Shown: positions 37,110 through 47,159, counted from the first letter of the stretch. The stretch: DNA of 64,000 nt from Nitrososphaerota archaeon (GCA_009903795.1 WYER01000025.1:25998-89997), one strand, 5' to 3'. The notes: a model not told the origin generated them from the letters alone. Numbers and translations are program-made.

Positions 37110-38291
37110 ATGGATTTTAAAATAGAAATGACAGATGAGCACGAACTTTTCAGGAAATCGATAAGAGAGTTTGCAGAAAGCAAGGTAAGGCCCTACGTTC
37201 AGAAGGTTGAAGAAACAAACGAGATACCGCAGAGCATTATAGATGGGGCAAGAGAACTTGGGCTATACGGGGTAGGAGTCCCTGAAAAATACGGAGGACA
37301 GGGGGGTGATATGAGGACATTAGCTATACTTACAGAAGAACTCTCAAGGGTTCTTCCATCTTTAGGTACAATGGTAACTGTAAACCATCTTTTTTTAATT
37401 CCTTTGATGATTTTCGGAACCGAAGAACAAAAGCTCAAGTACATACCACCAGTTGCAAAAGGTGAAAAATTTGCGGCGCACGCTAACACAGAACCAGGTG
37501 CAGGAAGCGATGTCGCAGGAATTCAGACTAGGGCAGAAAAAAATAATAATGGGTATATAATTAACGGAAGGAAAATATTTATCACGAATTCTGAAAGAGC
37601 TCAATATTTCATACTCTCTGCAAGAACTTCTTCTCCTGAACAAGGCAAAAGATGGAAGGGAATAACAACTTTCATTGCAGAAAAAGGCATGCCTGGTCTT
37701 GAGATAGGGCAAAAGTTTAAAGTTATTGGGCTAAGGGGGGAACAGCCTAATGAGGTTATATTCAACAACCTTTACGTTCCTGATGAAAACATAGTAGGTA
37801 AAGTAGGGGAGGGTTTTAAAGTTATTGTGACAACATACGATTATTCAAGAATAATCATAGCGGCTCAGGCTCTTGGTATCGCACAAGGTGTTTTTGAGCT
37901 GGCGTTTAATTATTCAATAGAGAGAAAAGCTTTTGAAAAACCCATCATCGGGTTTGAAGGCGTAGCTTTCAGGATTTCTGACATGCTGATAAAGCTTGAG
38001 ACAGCTAGGCTTCTTGTATACTGGGCAGCATACCTTGCAGATATGCAGAAACCATTGTTTTTAATGGCATCTTCAATGGCAAAAACCTACGCTACTGAAG
38101 TTGCTGAAGAATTATCTGACATGGCTATAAAAATACACGGGGGTGCAGGTGTAGATTCAGCAACAGGAGTTGAAAGGTATCTTAGAGATTCTGTTATAAC
38201 TACAATATATGAAGGCACAAACGATATTCAAAAGCTAACCATAGCTAAAACGCTTCTAAAGTTAGCGTCAAGGAGCGTGGATATAGGTTGA
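37110..38291 (+). CDS. Acyl-CoA dehydrogenase
   Basis: This FAD enzyme of 393 residues (MDFKIEMTDEHELFRKSIRE start) introduces the alpha-beta double bond in acyl-CoA. Family signatures are present: AHANTEPGAGSDVAGIQTRA, KIFITNSERAQYF, GLRGEQPNEV, and the C-terminal ATGVERYLRDSVITTIYEGT containing the catalytic Glu. Electrons would go to an ETF, and FixAB at 25742 is the candidate in this window. The 3-hydroxyacyl-CoA dehydrogenase overlaps its end by 4 nt. Confidence 0.94.
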   Translation: MDFKIEMTDEHELFRKSIREFAESKVRPYVQKVEETNEIPQSIIDGARELGLYGVGVPEKYGGQGGDMRTLAILTEELSRVLPSLGTMVTVNHLFLIPLMIFGTEEQKLKYIPPVAKGEKFAAHANTEPGAGSDVAGIQTRAEKNNNGYIINGRKIFITNSERAQYFILSARTSSPEQGKRWKGITTFIAEKGMPGLEIGQKFKVIGLRGEQPNEVIFNNLYVPDENIVGKVGEGFKVIVTTYDYSRIIIAAQALGIAQGVFELAFNYSIERKAFEKPIIGFEGVAFRISDMLIKLETARLLVYWAAYLADMQKPLFLMASSMAKTYATEVAEELSDMAIKIHGGAGVDSATGVERYLRDSVITTIYEGTNDIQKLTIAKTLLKLASRSVDIG

Positions 38292-39415
38292 ACGAAAAAG
38301 TAAGCGTAATAGGGGCAGGAACTATGGGTCATGGGATTGCGCAGATTGCAGCCATGTCGGGTTTTCAAGTTTGGATTTATGATATAAAAGAAGAAATACT
38401 TTTTAATGCTATAGAAAAGATAAAACAAAGTTTAGAAAAATTCAAAGCAAAAGGGGTTATAAGCGACATAAACGAAGTTTTATCGAGGATTAACAAAACT
38501 ACTTCCTTAGAAGATGCACTAAAAAATTCTAACTATATGATAGAAGCTGTCCTTGAAATTTTAGACATAAAGCTACAAATATTTAAAAAAGCTGAAAGTA
38601 TAATACCTGATGCTGAATTTTTTGGAACAAATACTAGCAGCCTTCCTATTTCAGAAATTTCTAGAGAGTTAACTTTAAAAGAAAAGGTTGTAGGTATCCA
38701 TTTTTTTAACCCCCCGCAGCTCATGAAACTGGTTGAAATAATAAAGGGAAATTATACTTCAGAAGAAACTTTAAACAAAGCTGTTATATTTGGTAAAAGG
38801 CTAAATAAAGTACCTGTCATCGTCAAAAAAGACGTGCCCGGGTTTATCGTTAACAGACTTTTAGCAAGGCTCATGAATGCTTCATGTCAAATAGTAGAAA
38901 ATAATGTAGCGAATATTGTTGAAATAGATTCGGCCTTAAAGTACAAGTTGGGTTTCCCCATGGGTGTGTTTGAACTAGCTGATTACAGCGGCATTGATGT
39001 ATTTTATCTTGTTTTTAGGGCTATGAAGGAAAGGGGCTTTTTAGGTAGTATTTGCAAGACTTTTGAAAAGATGTACGAAGAAGGTAAATTTGGCGTGAAA
39101 ACTGGTGAGGGATTTTACAAATATCCCGGCAAAGGGATTTACAAGAAACCAGATATACCTGCTGAGGCAGGATCTAAATTTGATCCATGGTTAGTGGTTT
39201 CACCAGAAGTTGGTGAAGCCCTTTGGCTCATAAAAAACGATATAGCTTCTGAAAGTGACATAAATACAGCTTCAATGCTAGGGTTGGGCTATCCAAAAGG
39301 GATAGTTCAGATGGGGAACGAGTTTGGACTTACGAACGTAAAAGACAGATTAAAGAAGCTAGCGGAGATTACTGGCAAAAAAGAGTACGATTACTTACTG
39401 CAGTATTTCGAATAA
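38288..39415 (+). CDS. 3-hydroxyacyl-CoA dehydrogenase (no hydratase domain)
   Basis: The 375-residue protein starts at TTG 38288. It has the NAD motif VSVIGAGTMGHGIAQIAAMS, the catalytic-type GIHFFNPPQLMKLVEI with conserved His, and PGFIVNRLLARLMNASCQI. A second, shorter 3HCDH C-terminal-like repeat occupies about 290-375. Many archaeal homologues are fused to an enoyl-CoA hydratase (about 650 aa). That half is missing here, and no hydratase gene is nearby, so it must be encoded elsewhere. Confidence 0.92.
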   Translation: MNEKVSVIGAGTMGHGIAQIAAMSGFQVWIYDIKEEILFNAIEKIKQSLEKFKAKGVISDINEVLSRINKTTSLEDALKNSNYMIEAVLEILDIKLQIFKKAESIIPDAEFFGTNTSSLPISEISRELTLKEKVVGIHFFNPPQLMKLVEIIKGNYTSEETLNKAVIFGKRLNKVPVIVKKDVPGFIVNRLLARLMNASCQIVENNVANIVEIDSALKYKLGFPMGVFELADYSGIDVFYLVFRAMKERGFLGSICKTFEKMYEEGKFGVKTGEGFYKYPGKGIYKKPDIPAEAGSKFDPWLVVSPEVGEALWLIKNDIASESDINTASMLGLGYPKGIVQMGNEFGLTNVKDRLKKLAEITGKKEYDYLLQYFE

Positions 39416-39683
39416 AAGGTAGCTATTGGAGCGTTCTTGTTCATCGCTGCATTTGCTTCCATATGAGATTCTTATTTGAAATCCAGTTTATACCAGGTTT
39501 TTTGCATGCTCTGATTTCTTGAATATTGTCAAATATTGAATCTTCTAACCATTCCTTTGTTCTTTTATGTGTTGCTTATCATTAAAATAAAATATACTTC
39601 AAAGGTGATTTTTACCTATTAACCACTGCGGATGAGGCACCATAATTATAAAGGTTAAATTTCTCCGATTTAATTAGATTGAC

Positions 39684-40922
39684 ATGGAAAAAATCAGAAT
39701 GACAAATCCTATAGTGGAAATTGACGGAGATGAAATGACAAGAATCATGTGGGCATGGGTCAAAGAAGAACTTCTTTTACCTTATGTTGATCTTAAAACA
39801 GAATATTACGACTTGCACGTAAAGAAGAGAGACGAAACTAACGATCAGATAACTATACAAGCAGCAGAAGCCATAAAAAGGTGGAAAGTCGGTGTAAAAT
39901 GCGCTACTATAACTCCCAATGCAGAAAGAGTTAAAGAATATAACCTCAAAAAGGAATGGCCAAGCCCAAACGCAACAATAAGAAAAATTCTCGATGGAAC
40001 TATTTTCAGGGCACCAATACTTGTAAACAATGTAAAACCTGCCATAAGATTCTGGAAAAAACCGATAATAATAGCAAGGCACGCTTTTGGGGATATTTAT
40101 GATGCAGTAAGCGCAAAGTTTGAAGAAGGAAGTGAAGCAGAGCTTGTAATTAAGAAAAAAGACGGAAACGTTAACAATTATAAATTTCCAAAATTTAATG
40201 GTTCTGGTATTATAGAAGCGAAATATAACATAGATAAATCAATAATGAGTTTTGCAAGGGCATCATTTTCTTATGCGTTAATGGTTAAACTAGATCTATG
40301 GTTTGCCTCCAAAGATACAATATCAAAAGTATATGATGCTCGTTTTAAAGAAATTTTCAACCAAGTATATGAAAATGAATATAAAAATATTTTTGAGTCA
40401 AACGGGATACATTATAATTATTACCTTATTGACGATGCATTGGCAAGGGCTGTCAGGTCAGAAGGTGGTTTTGTGTGGGCATGCAAAAACTATGAAGGAG
40501 ACGTCTTTTCCGATTTTGTTTCAACAGCTTTTGTTGGAACGCTGGCTTTGATGACATCAGAACTTATGTCGCCTGAAGGTTATTATGAGTCTGAGGCAGC
40601 GCATGGAACAGTTCAAAGGCACTACTACAGATATTTAAAAGGTGAAAAAGTTTCAACCAATCCTACCGCTATAATATTTGCTTGGACAAGAGGGCTAAAG
40701 AGAAGAGCCGAGTTAGATGGAAACCAGGAGTTATACAAATTCTCAGAATTACTGGAAGAATCTGTTAAGAAAACGATTGAAAGCGACAAAATAATGACGC
40801 AGGACGTTGCGAACGTTGCTGATCCCCCAATAAACGCTGTCGTAGATACTCAGACTTTTATCAAGGCTGTTAAGAAAAACTTAGAAAATTCGCTCATAAA
40901 AGCAGGGTTGTTAAAAGCTTAA
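39684..40922 (+). CDS. icd: NADP-dependent isocitrate dehydrogenase, eukaryote-like (homodimeric) type
   Basis: The 412-residue enzyme decarboxylates isocitrate to 2-oxoglutarate. It starts NPIVEIDGDEMTRIMWAWVK and has TITPNAERVKEY, WPSPNATIRKILDGTIFR, IIIARHAFGDIYDA and YESEAAHGTVQRHYY, the pattern of the eukaryotic/Thermotoga subfamily rather than the prokaryotic Icd seen in many archaea. That phylogeny hints at lateral transfer. Its product is the substrate for a 2-oxoglutarate:ferredoxin oxidoreductase such as KorABCD. Confidence 0.94.
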   Translation: MEKIRMTNPIVEIDGDEMTRIMWAWVKEELLLPYVDLKTEYYDLHVKKRDETNDQITIQAAEAIKRWKVGVKCATITPNAERVKEYNLKKEWPSPNATIRKILDGTIFRAPILVNNVKPAIRFWKKPIIIARHAFGDIYDAVSAKFEEGSEAELVIKKKDGNVNNYKFPKFNGSGIIEAKYNIDKSIMSFARASFSYALMVKLDLWFASKDTISKVYDARFKEIFNQVYENEYKNIFESNGIHYNYYLIDDALARAVRSEGGFVWACKNYEGDVFSDFVSTAFVGTLALMTSELMSPEGYYESEAAHGTVQRHYYRYLKGEKVSTNPTAIIFAWTRGLKRRAELDGNQELYKFSELLEESVKKTIESDKIMTQDVANVADPPINAVVDTQTFIKAVKKNLENSLIKAGLLKA

Positions 40923-41671
40923 GAATACGAATAAGAAGCAGCAAGCATGCTGTAGTAATTTTTTATGGTATAAGCTACTTTTTCTGGTTTCGCGTTAACA
41001 ACGCTTATTATTCCTGCTAAAATTAGCAACTGCCAAAAGCTATCAGGCTTCGCTCTTTCTATAATTTCTTTATCTAAATACATTAAGTTCTTAAGATCGT
41101 TTTCTTCAACTAATTTTTTAACAATTTTATCATACATTTTGGCAAAGAATGAAAATCCATAAGGGCCATTATATGAATGCGTATGAGCTTGATCGGCGCT
41201 TATTATTATTGAAAATTCATTTTTAAGCTTTCCAATCAAAGAACCAAATTTGAAAAGTTCAGGTCTTTTAACTTCTCTTCCCGGTCCTATTATTAGGACT
41301 TTATCTGCTTTTAAAAAGAAGCTCAGAGGAATTTCTGAGCCCCAATCTAATGGTAACGAAGAAAGTTCTCCTGAATCTGTACCATAATTAACCTTTATGA
41401 CTGGTAATTTATAGCTCTTTGAAGCATTGTAAAGTTCATCGGCAAGACTTCTATCTGTATTGTAACATTTGCTGTTTTTACATATTCTTTCAGCATATAA
41501 CAAAGAAATATGATCTGGTACCCTTATGGTGTGGGGTGACACAACGATCAATGTTTCTCCATGATGCCTATTACCACATTCTATCATTATTTTTCTTATT
41601 TCCTTAACATCTAGATCATCGGGTTTTAAAACTTCATCACCATGAGGCAGTAAACATATTTGCTTTATCAT
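40919..41671 (-). CDS. LigB-like (extradiol dioxygenase class III / MEMO fold) protein
   Basis: The 250-residue protein has LLPHGDEVLKPDDLDVKEIR (metal-type His near residue 9), VVSPHTIRVPDHISLLYAER (second His) and ISADQAHTHSYNGPYGFS (third region), consistent with the COG3885/LigB fold. In archaea this fold serves dioxygenases and uncharacterised MEMO-like proteins, so the reaction is unknown. It converges on icd with a 4-bp overlap. Confidence 0.7.
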   Translation of the reverse strand: MIKQICLLPHGDEVLKPDDLDVKEIRKIMIECGNRHHGETLIVVSPHTIRVPDHISLLYAERICKNSKCYNTDRSLADELYNASKSYKLPVIKVNYGTDSGELSSLPLDWGSEIPLSFFLKADKVLIIGPGREVKRPELFKFGSLIGKLKNEFSIIISADQAHTHSYNGPYGFSFFAKMYDKIVKKLVEENDLKNLMYLDKEIIERAKPDSFWQLLILAGIISVVNAKPEKVAYTIKNYYSMLAASYSYS

Positions 41672-41736
41672 ATTATTTTATTAAACTAATTTTTTATTTA
41701 ACTATTTGTGAAAGGAAGATTTTTAAAAGCAAAAAC

Positions 41737-42954
41737 TTATTCTTTTTTAGAAACGTTTGAAAAGAATTTATAATAAACTATTGCAGATGCGTAATAAAAT
41801 GCGGCACAAATAAAGAAAGGAGCGTTTAAAGATTCTTTTATGAGCAAAGCTCCAAATATAACTGTTAGCGAATTCATTGCGTTCCAAGTAAGGGTTTCTA
41901 TGCTGGAACCTATACTTTTGTATTCGTCATTAAGAATGGAAAGTTCAAAAGATGACTGTACAGGGCTTATTGCGTTCATCGTGACGGTCCTTATAAGGTA
42001 AAACGCTGAAAAAAGTGAGATAGCTAAAATACCGTTTCCAAGAAATCCAACAATCGGCATAGTTACCATAAATGTTGTAGCAGTTAGCCACGAACCTATT
42101 ATGGATCTTAGGGATCCTCTTTTTCTTTCGATTTCTGGCATATATAAAGCGAGAAATGCCATGAACAGGTTCGTGATGGAAAATATAACAGATATAACGG
42201 TTATGCTTAGATTGAATCTGTATTTAAATTGAAGCGGAAAATAAGGGATCAAAAATCCAGCCCCTGCACCAATGAGGCCTGCAGGGATTGCTAGTTTGTA
42301 GATTGTGCGAAAATTTTCGTTCTTTAAATCTATTTTTGGTGGAGGTGGTTTAAGATCAGTCTTAACTTTGTAGATAATGTAAGATGAAGAAAGGAACGCA
42401 ATCATAGAAATTAAATAAATTAACTTATAAGACTTATAGTATCCTATATAATTTTTAAAAACGTCAATAATAGAACCTGAAAAAGCAGTTCCTATAAATG
42501 CGCCTATGTTATTTAAAAAATAATTTAAAGAAAATGCTTTTGTTCTGTTTGTCAGTGATTCGCTTTTTGATATAAGAGGGTTTAAGGCTGCGGAATTCAT
42601 GCTTGAACCAGCTGAACCAATTATAGAAGATGCTAAAAAGGTAGTTTTTGAGGGATAAAGAAATATAATAGCGTATGAAATCGTCTGAAAAATGCTGCCA
42701 ATTAAAACAGTATGCTTGGAGCCTTTAACGTATGTTAATATTGAAGATGGTATCAGCAAGAAAACAAAAGTGAACCCTCCAACAGCGCTTAAGATACCGT
42801 AAAAAACTACGCCATAACCTAAGTATATTATATAAAAAATCATTATAAAGCCGCCTAAATTAGATGCTAAGCTGTTTGCAAAGCTATAAAAAGCAAGCCT
42901 CTTGGCATCTTCCTTGAGATTTTTGTATTCATTTAAAGCCCTGAATATCTCCAA
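41737..42954 (-). CDS. Major facilitator superfamily transporter
   Basis: The 405-residue membrane protein has about 12 hydrophobic helices with a central cytosolic loop (about 185-215, KTDLKPPPPKIDLKNENFRT). Loop 2-3 of the first half has TYVKGSKHTVL rather than a full MFS motif A. No substrate-specific motif is recognised. It stands alone, with AT-rich spacers on both sides. Confidence 0.85.
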   Translation of the reverse strand: MEIFRALNEYKNLKEDAKRLAFYSFANSLASNLGGFIMIFYIIYLGYGVVFYGILSAVGGFTFVFLLIPSSILTYVKGSKHTVLIGSIFQTISYAIIFLYPSKTTFLASSIIGSAGSSMNSAALNPLISKSESLTNRTKAFSLNYFLNNIGAFIGTAFSGSIIDVFKNYIGYYKSYKLIYLISMIAFLSSSYIIYKVKTDLKPPPPKIDLKNENFRTIYKLAIPAGLIGAGAGFLIPYFPLQFKYRFNLSITVISVIFSITNLFMAFLALYMPEIERKRGSLRSIIGSWLTATTFMVTMPIVGFLGNGILAISLFSAFYLIRTVTMNAISPVQSSFELSILNDEYKSIGSSIETLTWNAMNSLTVIFGALLIKESLNAPFFICAAFYYASAIVYYKFFSNVSKKE

Positions 42955-43074
42955 TTTTACATTTACACAATCAATGGAGTTATAAAATATAATTATAACT
43001 TTTTTTATGTTTAAAATAAGCTGTTTTATCCTTTAAACCGCAATAAATGTATTTATATCATAAAAATTTTGATA

Positions 43075-43118
43075 AAACAAACAACAAATCTCGCCTTCAG
43101 GGCGGTGGAGGAGGTCAG
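43075..43118 (+). mobile_element. Short solo-end hairpin element (copy S2)
   Basis: AAAACAAACAACAAATCTCG, the hairpin CGCCTTCAGGGCG and GAGGAGGTCAG, preceded by TTGAT. It lies 25 bp beyond the 3' end of the lipoamide-dehydrogenase-like gene. Confidence 0.6.
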
Positions 43119-43142
43119 ATATTTTTATTTTTTAAACAAATT

Positions 43143-44600
43143 TCAAATTTTACAGCAATTTACGGCAGCTCTATCTATTGATTCAAATATTGTTGGGTGC
43201 TGATGCGCAAGCAAGCCTATGTCTTTTACTCTTGCGTTAACTGAAACTGCTAACGCTATTTCGTTTATTATCAACGAAGCAGCTTCGCCAACGATTAAGC
43301 CTCCTATAATTCTCTGCGTTTCTTTTTCAACTACTATTTTAACCCAGCCCTTTCTCATTTTCATGATTTGGGCATAAGCATCATCTTCTAAATGATAGGA
43401 AACTACTTCATGCGGTATACCAAGTTTAATTGCTTCTGCAGGTGTGACCCCAACGCTTGCCACCTCAGGCTCAGTAAATACAGTAATAGGTATACTCCTG
43501 AAGTTTACTTCATAAAGCGGCCTTTCTGCAATTATGTTCCATGCTGCTACAGTAGATTCCTTAACCGCAGAGTGAAATAGCATATATTTTCCTATAACGT
43601 CACCAGCAGCATAAATATTTGGTATCTTTGTTCTCATGTGGCTATCAACTACAATCTTTCTGTTTTCGACCACTCCTAAATTATTAATTTCTTCTACATA
43701 CGGAGACCTCCCAACGGCCATGATAACTTCGTCTGCAGTTATTGATTTGGTTTCTCCAGATTCATCAACATAATAAACAGTTTTTTGGTTTCCATCTTTT
43801 TCTATAGATGTTACCTTTGCATTTGTCTTTATGTTTACATTGTTTTCTTTTAAAGTTGATTTTATTTCTTCTACTGCATCTTCGTCCCAACCGTTCATTA
43901 TATTAGGCAGCATTTCAAGGATTGTTATGTCAGTTGAAAGTCTGCTGATTGCAGATGCTGCTTCAACCCCTATGTAACCTCCCCCAATTATAACGTAAGA
44001 TTTTTTTAATTTTCTATAATCAGTGTTGTATCCAAAAAGTTCTTCAGACCCTATCGTGAGTTCAGATCCTTTAATCGGAGGTTTAACCGGGACTGAGCCA
44101 GTCGCTAAAAGCATGTACTTTCCTTTTACAGTTTTTTTCCAAGAACCGTCCAAACTTTGAACTTCAACTTCACAGCATTTTATAGGTTTTGCAATAGCTT
44201 TTACAAATTCAAGATTTTCATGTTCAAATATTTCTCTTATATGTTGCTGATACCTAATGCTTTGGACCCAATCTTTATGTTCTATAGCTTTTTCCCAGAT
44301 GTCTTGAACTAAACTTATATTAACTGGACCATTAAGCGCTGCTATCTTTTTTGTCTTTTCTAACAAATATATAGTAAGGTATACAGCTTTTGAAGGTATG
44401 CAACCTTCATACAGGCAGTTACCCCCCAAGTTGCCTTTATCATCTATCAAAATTGCGCTTTTTTTGCTGTCAGAGAGCTGAAAGCCGCCATGATAACCAC
44501 CGCCACCTCCTCCGATTATTATTGTTTCGTAAAAATCTTTAGATGGTGCATCTGTAAAGGAGTCGTGGGTTGGCGGAAAGTGATGATATTTTCCGAGCAT
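43143..44600 (-). CDS. Dihydrolipoamide dehydrogenase-like flavoprotein
   Basis: The 485-residue enzyme has the redox-active pair in GGNCLYEGCIPSKAVYLT (C-x4-C), the FAD motif ETIIIGGGGGGYHGGFQLS, the NAD motif YVIIGGGYIGVEAASAIS and a C-terminal HQHPTIFESIDRAAVNC with the His-Glu acid/base pair. It belongs to the class I disulfide reductases (LpdA, mercuric reductase). No 2-oxoacid dehydrogenase complex or lipoyl protein is nearby, so the physiological substrate is open. It is divergent from the ferritin-like gene. Confidence 0.88.
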   Translation of the reverse strand: MLGKYHHFPPTHDSFTDAPSKDFYETIIIGGGGGGYHGGFQLSDSKKSAILIDDKGNLGGNCLYEGCIPSKAVYLTIYLLEKTKKIAALNGPVNISLVQDIWEKAIEHKDWVQSIRYQQHIREIFEHENLEFVKAIAKPIKCCEVEVQSLDGSWKKTVKGKYMLLATGSVPVKPPIKGSELTIGSEELFGYNTDYRKLKKSYVIIGGGYIGVEAASAISRLSTDITILEMLPNIMNGWDEDAVEEIKSTLKENNVNIKTNAKVTSIEKDGNQKTVYYVDESGETKSITADEVIMAVGRSPYVEEINNLGVVENRKIVVDSHMRTKIPNIYAAGDVIGKYMLFHSAVKESTVAAWNIIAERPLYEVNFRSIPITVFTEPEVASVGVTPAEAIKLGIPHEVVSYHLEDDAYAQIMKMRKGWVKIVVEKETQRIIGGLIVGEAASLIINEIALAVSVNARVKDIGLLAHQHPTIFESIDRAAVNCCKI

Positions 44601-44722
44601 GATAAAGGGTAATAAAAAGTTGGCTTTAAAACTTTTCTAAGTTTGCAAACGGGGTCAAATTTTAGAATAAATGGAAATTATTCAAAGTTTTTAAATATGT
44701 TCTTTTAATATATAAATTATAA

Positions 44723-45175
44723 ATGGGCAAAACTATTTCTGCCTTAAGAAAACTAGAAGGCAGTTTGGCGGGATTATATTCAACTCTTTTTAAACTAAGT
44801 TATTTTAGTATAAATGCTAAAACGGCATTTCAAAAAATAGCAATGGATTCAATGGAACATGAAGAGCTCATACGATTGCTTGAAAGTAAACTAGATGAAT
44901 ATGAAGGCTTGGTTGATGATGAAATGATAACTTTATGTAACTCTCTTTCTGAAGAAGCAATGAAATTAAGTGAAAGCGTTAAAAAAATGACTTCTACAGA
45001 AATTTTTGGAAAGCTCAGAGAACTAGAGAAGGGCGAAGAATTAGCATACCAAATATATCAAAAATACATGAAAGAAGCCGCTAATAAAAAAGATAACGTT
45101 CTAGTTTTGATACTTAAAGGCATTGTTGAAGATGAAGAACTCCATGATAAACTTTTATCCGCTTTAGTAAATTAA
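44723..45175 (+). CDS. Ferritin-like four-helix-bundle protein
   Basis: The 150-residue all-helical protein has carboxylate and His residues placed as in ferritin-like di-iron proteins: Glu13 in KLEGSLAGLY, DSMEHEELIRLL in helix 2, RELEKGEELAYQIYQKY in helix 3 and VEDEELHDKLL (ExxH) in helix 4. Similar archaeal proteins are annotated as rubrerythrin-like. It may store iron or detoxify peroxide; the divergent disulfide reductase 122 bp away is consistent with redox defence. Metal binding is inferred. Confidence 0.65.
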   Translation: MGKTISALRKLEGSLAGLYSTLFKLSYFSINAKTAFQKIAMDSMEHEELIRLLESKLDEYEGLVDDEMITLCNSLSEEAMKLSESVKKMTSTEIFGKLRELEKGEELAYQIYQKYMKEAANKKDNVLVLILKGIVEDEELHDKLLSALVN

Positions 45176-45183
45176 AGAAAAAT

Positions 45184-45230
45184 CTGACCTCCTTTCTGCC
45201 ATAGAAAAGGCGAGGTTTGCCGTTTACTTT
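45184..45230 (-). mobile_element. Short solo-end hairpin element (copy S3)
   Basis: On the minus strand: AAAGTAAACGGCAAACCTCG, a partly decayed hairpin and AAGGAGGTCAG, preceded by TGAT. It occupies nearly all of the 62-bp gap between two convergent genes (stops at 45175 and 45238). Confidence 0.6.
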
Positions 45231-45237
45231 ATCACAT

Positions 45238-46278
45238 CTAAAACGGATAGCTTGTTATGAACTTTCTGCCGGATGCCTTTCTGATTCTGTTCATTATTGC
45301 CAAGCCTATACCTTCTTCTTTAAATGATTGTATGATCCCAAACTCTACATCTAGCTTATCTATCTTTCTTAACGCTTCAAACAAATTTTTAGCTACAGTG
45401 TAAAGATTAGATTCTGTTCCTAATATTATGAAAGTTACATTTTTTGAAGCCAAATCTTTTATTTTTTCATAATTTTCTTCTGTAACCAAAACAGCTACAC
45501 GTTTATCGATTTTTTTAATTATTTCTGGTAATGATGAATTATCTAGAAGCAAATAAAGGTCCTTTTCAGGTGCGTAATGCTTATATTTCATCCCAGGCGC
45601 TAAGGGTTTTTCAAAATCATACAATCCAGAAACTTCTGGTGGCACTTTAATCGACGTAAATATGCTGCGCAGTTCTTCAACAGTAAATGGACCCGGCCTT
45701 AACAATACGGGAGGGTCTCTGGTAATATCAACTATAGTAGACTCTACGCCAAAAAATGTTTCTCCAGCATCTATTATAACGTCCGCAAGCCCGTTGAGCT
45801 CTTCTATTACCGTCTTGCCGCTTGTTGGACTGGGTTTACCTGATATGTTCGCGCTCGGTGCCGCAATAGGTGTCCCTGAAATTTCTATTAGTTTTAATGC
45901 AACAGGATGCGCCGGCATTCTTACAGCCACAGTGTCCAAGCCTGCAGTAACTTCTTTTGGAACGCTAGGTTTCTTTTTAAGCACAACTGTCAAAGGTCCT
46001 GGCCACACTTTCTTCAGCTTATCTTCGTTCTTTACTTCGCTTGCAACATTATATAACTGTTCAAAAGAACTTATGTGAACTATTAAGGGGTTATCTGGCT
46101 GTCTCTTTTTTATCTTGAAAATTTTTAAACACGCATTCCCGTTAAAAGCGTCAGCGCCTAGCCCGTAAACTGTTTCCGTTGGAAAGGCAACGGTTCCTCC
46201 TTTCTTTATCACTTCTGCCGCAGGAAAAAGATCTTCAGGTTTAAAGTTAATGGGATCGACTTTGATTATAAGGCTCAT
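45238..46278 (-). CDS. sua5: Threonylcarbamoyl-AMP synthase (Sua5 type)
   Basis: This enzyme activates threonine and bicarbonate for t6A37 modification of tRNA. The 346 residues form an N-terminal YrdC domain (about 1-205; GGTVAFPTETVYGLGADAFN, KRQPDNPLIVHI, APSANISGKPSPTSG) and a C-terminal Sua5 domain (about 225-346; APGMKYKHYAP), which separates it from short YrdC proteins. It overlaps the FAH-family gene by 4 nt. Confidence 0.94.
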   Translation of the reverse strand: MSLIIKVDPINFKPEDLFPAAEVIKKGGTVAFPTETVYGLGADAFNGNACLKIFKIKKRQPDNPLIVHISSFEQLYNVASEVKNEDKLKKVWPGPLTVVLKKKPSVPKEVTAGLDTVAVRMPAHPVALKLIEISGTPIAAPSANISGKPSPTSGKTVIEELNGLADVIIDAGETFFGVESTIVDITRDPPVLLRPGPFTVEELRSIFTSIKVPPEVSGLYDFEKPLAPGMKYKHYAPEKDLYLLLDNSSLPEIIKKIDKRVAVLVTEENYEKIKDLASKNVTFIILGTESNLYTVAKNLFEALRKIDKLDVEFGIIQSFKEEGIGLAIMNRIRKASGRKFITSYPF

Positions 46279-47159
46279 TCTTCTACTATTTTGTTTGAAA
46301 TCGCGCCTATGCCTTCAATTTCAACGGATACAACATCTCCTGCTTTAAGGTACCTTTCCCCTGTGAAGGCAGCGACGCCTTCAGGTGTCCCTGTTGATAT
46401 AACGTCCCCAGGGTAAAGGGTTATACCCTGAGATAAATATGATATTATCTCTTCAATTTTAAATATCATGTCAGAAGTTGAGCCGTTCTGTCTTAATTCA
46501 CCGTTAACCTTTGTCTTTATGTTAAGGCTGTAAGGGTCTTTTAGTTCATCAGACGTGACAAGCCATGGCCCGAGCGGCAATGCATCATCCAGCATTTTAC
46601 CCATAACCCAGTTAAATCCGTACGGGGTCTGAACGTTCGGCCAGCCTTGAGGGAACTGCCAGTCCCTGAAACTTATATCGTTAGCTATGGTATAACCTGC
46701 AACGCAGGATCTTGCTTCTTGAACTGATACATATTTGCACTTTTTGCCGATGATGACCGCAAGCTCCCCTTCATAATCCATCTTGCTTGAAGACCTTGGC
46801 TTCCTCACATCGTCATAGGCTCCTTTCAGCGCATTTGCAAACTTTGTAAACAGATAAGGTTGCAAAGGTTTTGCAAGGTTTCCTTCTCTGGAATGAGAAT
46901 AGTAATTTACTGCGGCCAGAAATATCTTTTGTGGGCTCCTCACGGTTGGATCTAACTTTATATCCTGCAGCCGATATACTTCAGATGATTCGTTTATTGC
47001 ATCATCTATTTCATCAACATATCCAAGAGCAAGTATTTCTTCAACAGATTTTATGTCAGAACCGTATTTTGAAAAAACTGAGGTTATATCATAAACCTTT
47101 TCATCAACATAAACGCCTACCCTTTTCAGTCCCTTTACCATATAGTTTAATATCTTCAT
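46275..47159 (-). CDS. Fumarylacetoacetate hydrolase family protein
   Basis: The 294-residue protein has the FAH core (about 75-290): KIFLAAVNYYSHSREGN, DYEGELAVIIGKKCKYV with metal-binding acids, GYTIANDISFRDWQ, and ISTGTPEGVAAFTGERYLKA. Family members hydrolyse or decarboxylate 2-oxoacid derivatives (for example in aromatic or sugar catabolism). Substrate is not evident. It is in an operon between an unknown protein (1-bp overlap) and sua5. Confidence 0.88.
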   Translation of the reverse strand: MKILNYMVKGLKRVGVYVDEKVYDITSVFSKYGSDIKSVEEILALGYVDEIDDAINESSEVYRLQDIKLDPTVRSPQKIFLAAVNYYSHSREGNLAKPLQPYLFTKFANALKGAYDDVRKPRSSSKMDYEGELAVIIGKKCKYVSVQEARSCVAGYTIANDISFRDWQFPQGWPNVQTPYGFNWVMGKMLDDALPLGPWLVTSDELKDPYSLNIKTKVNGELRQNGSTSDMIFKIEEIISYLSQGITLYPGDVISTGTPEGVAAFTGERYLKAGDVVSVEIEGIGAISNKIVEE

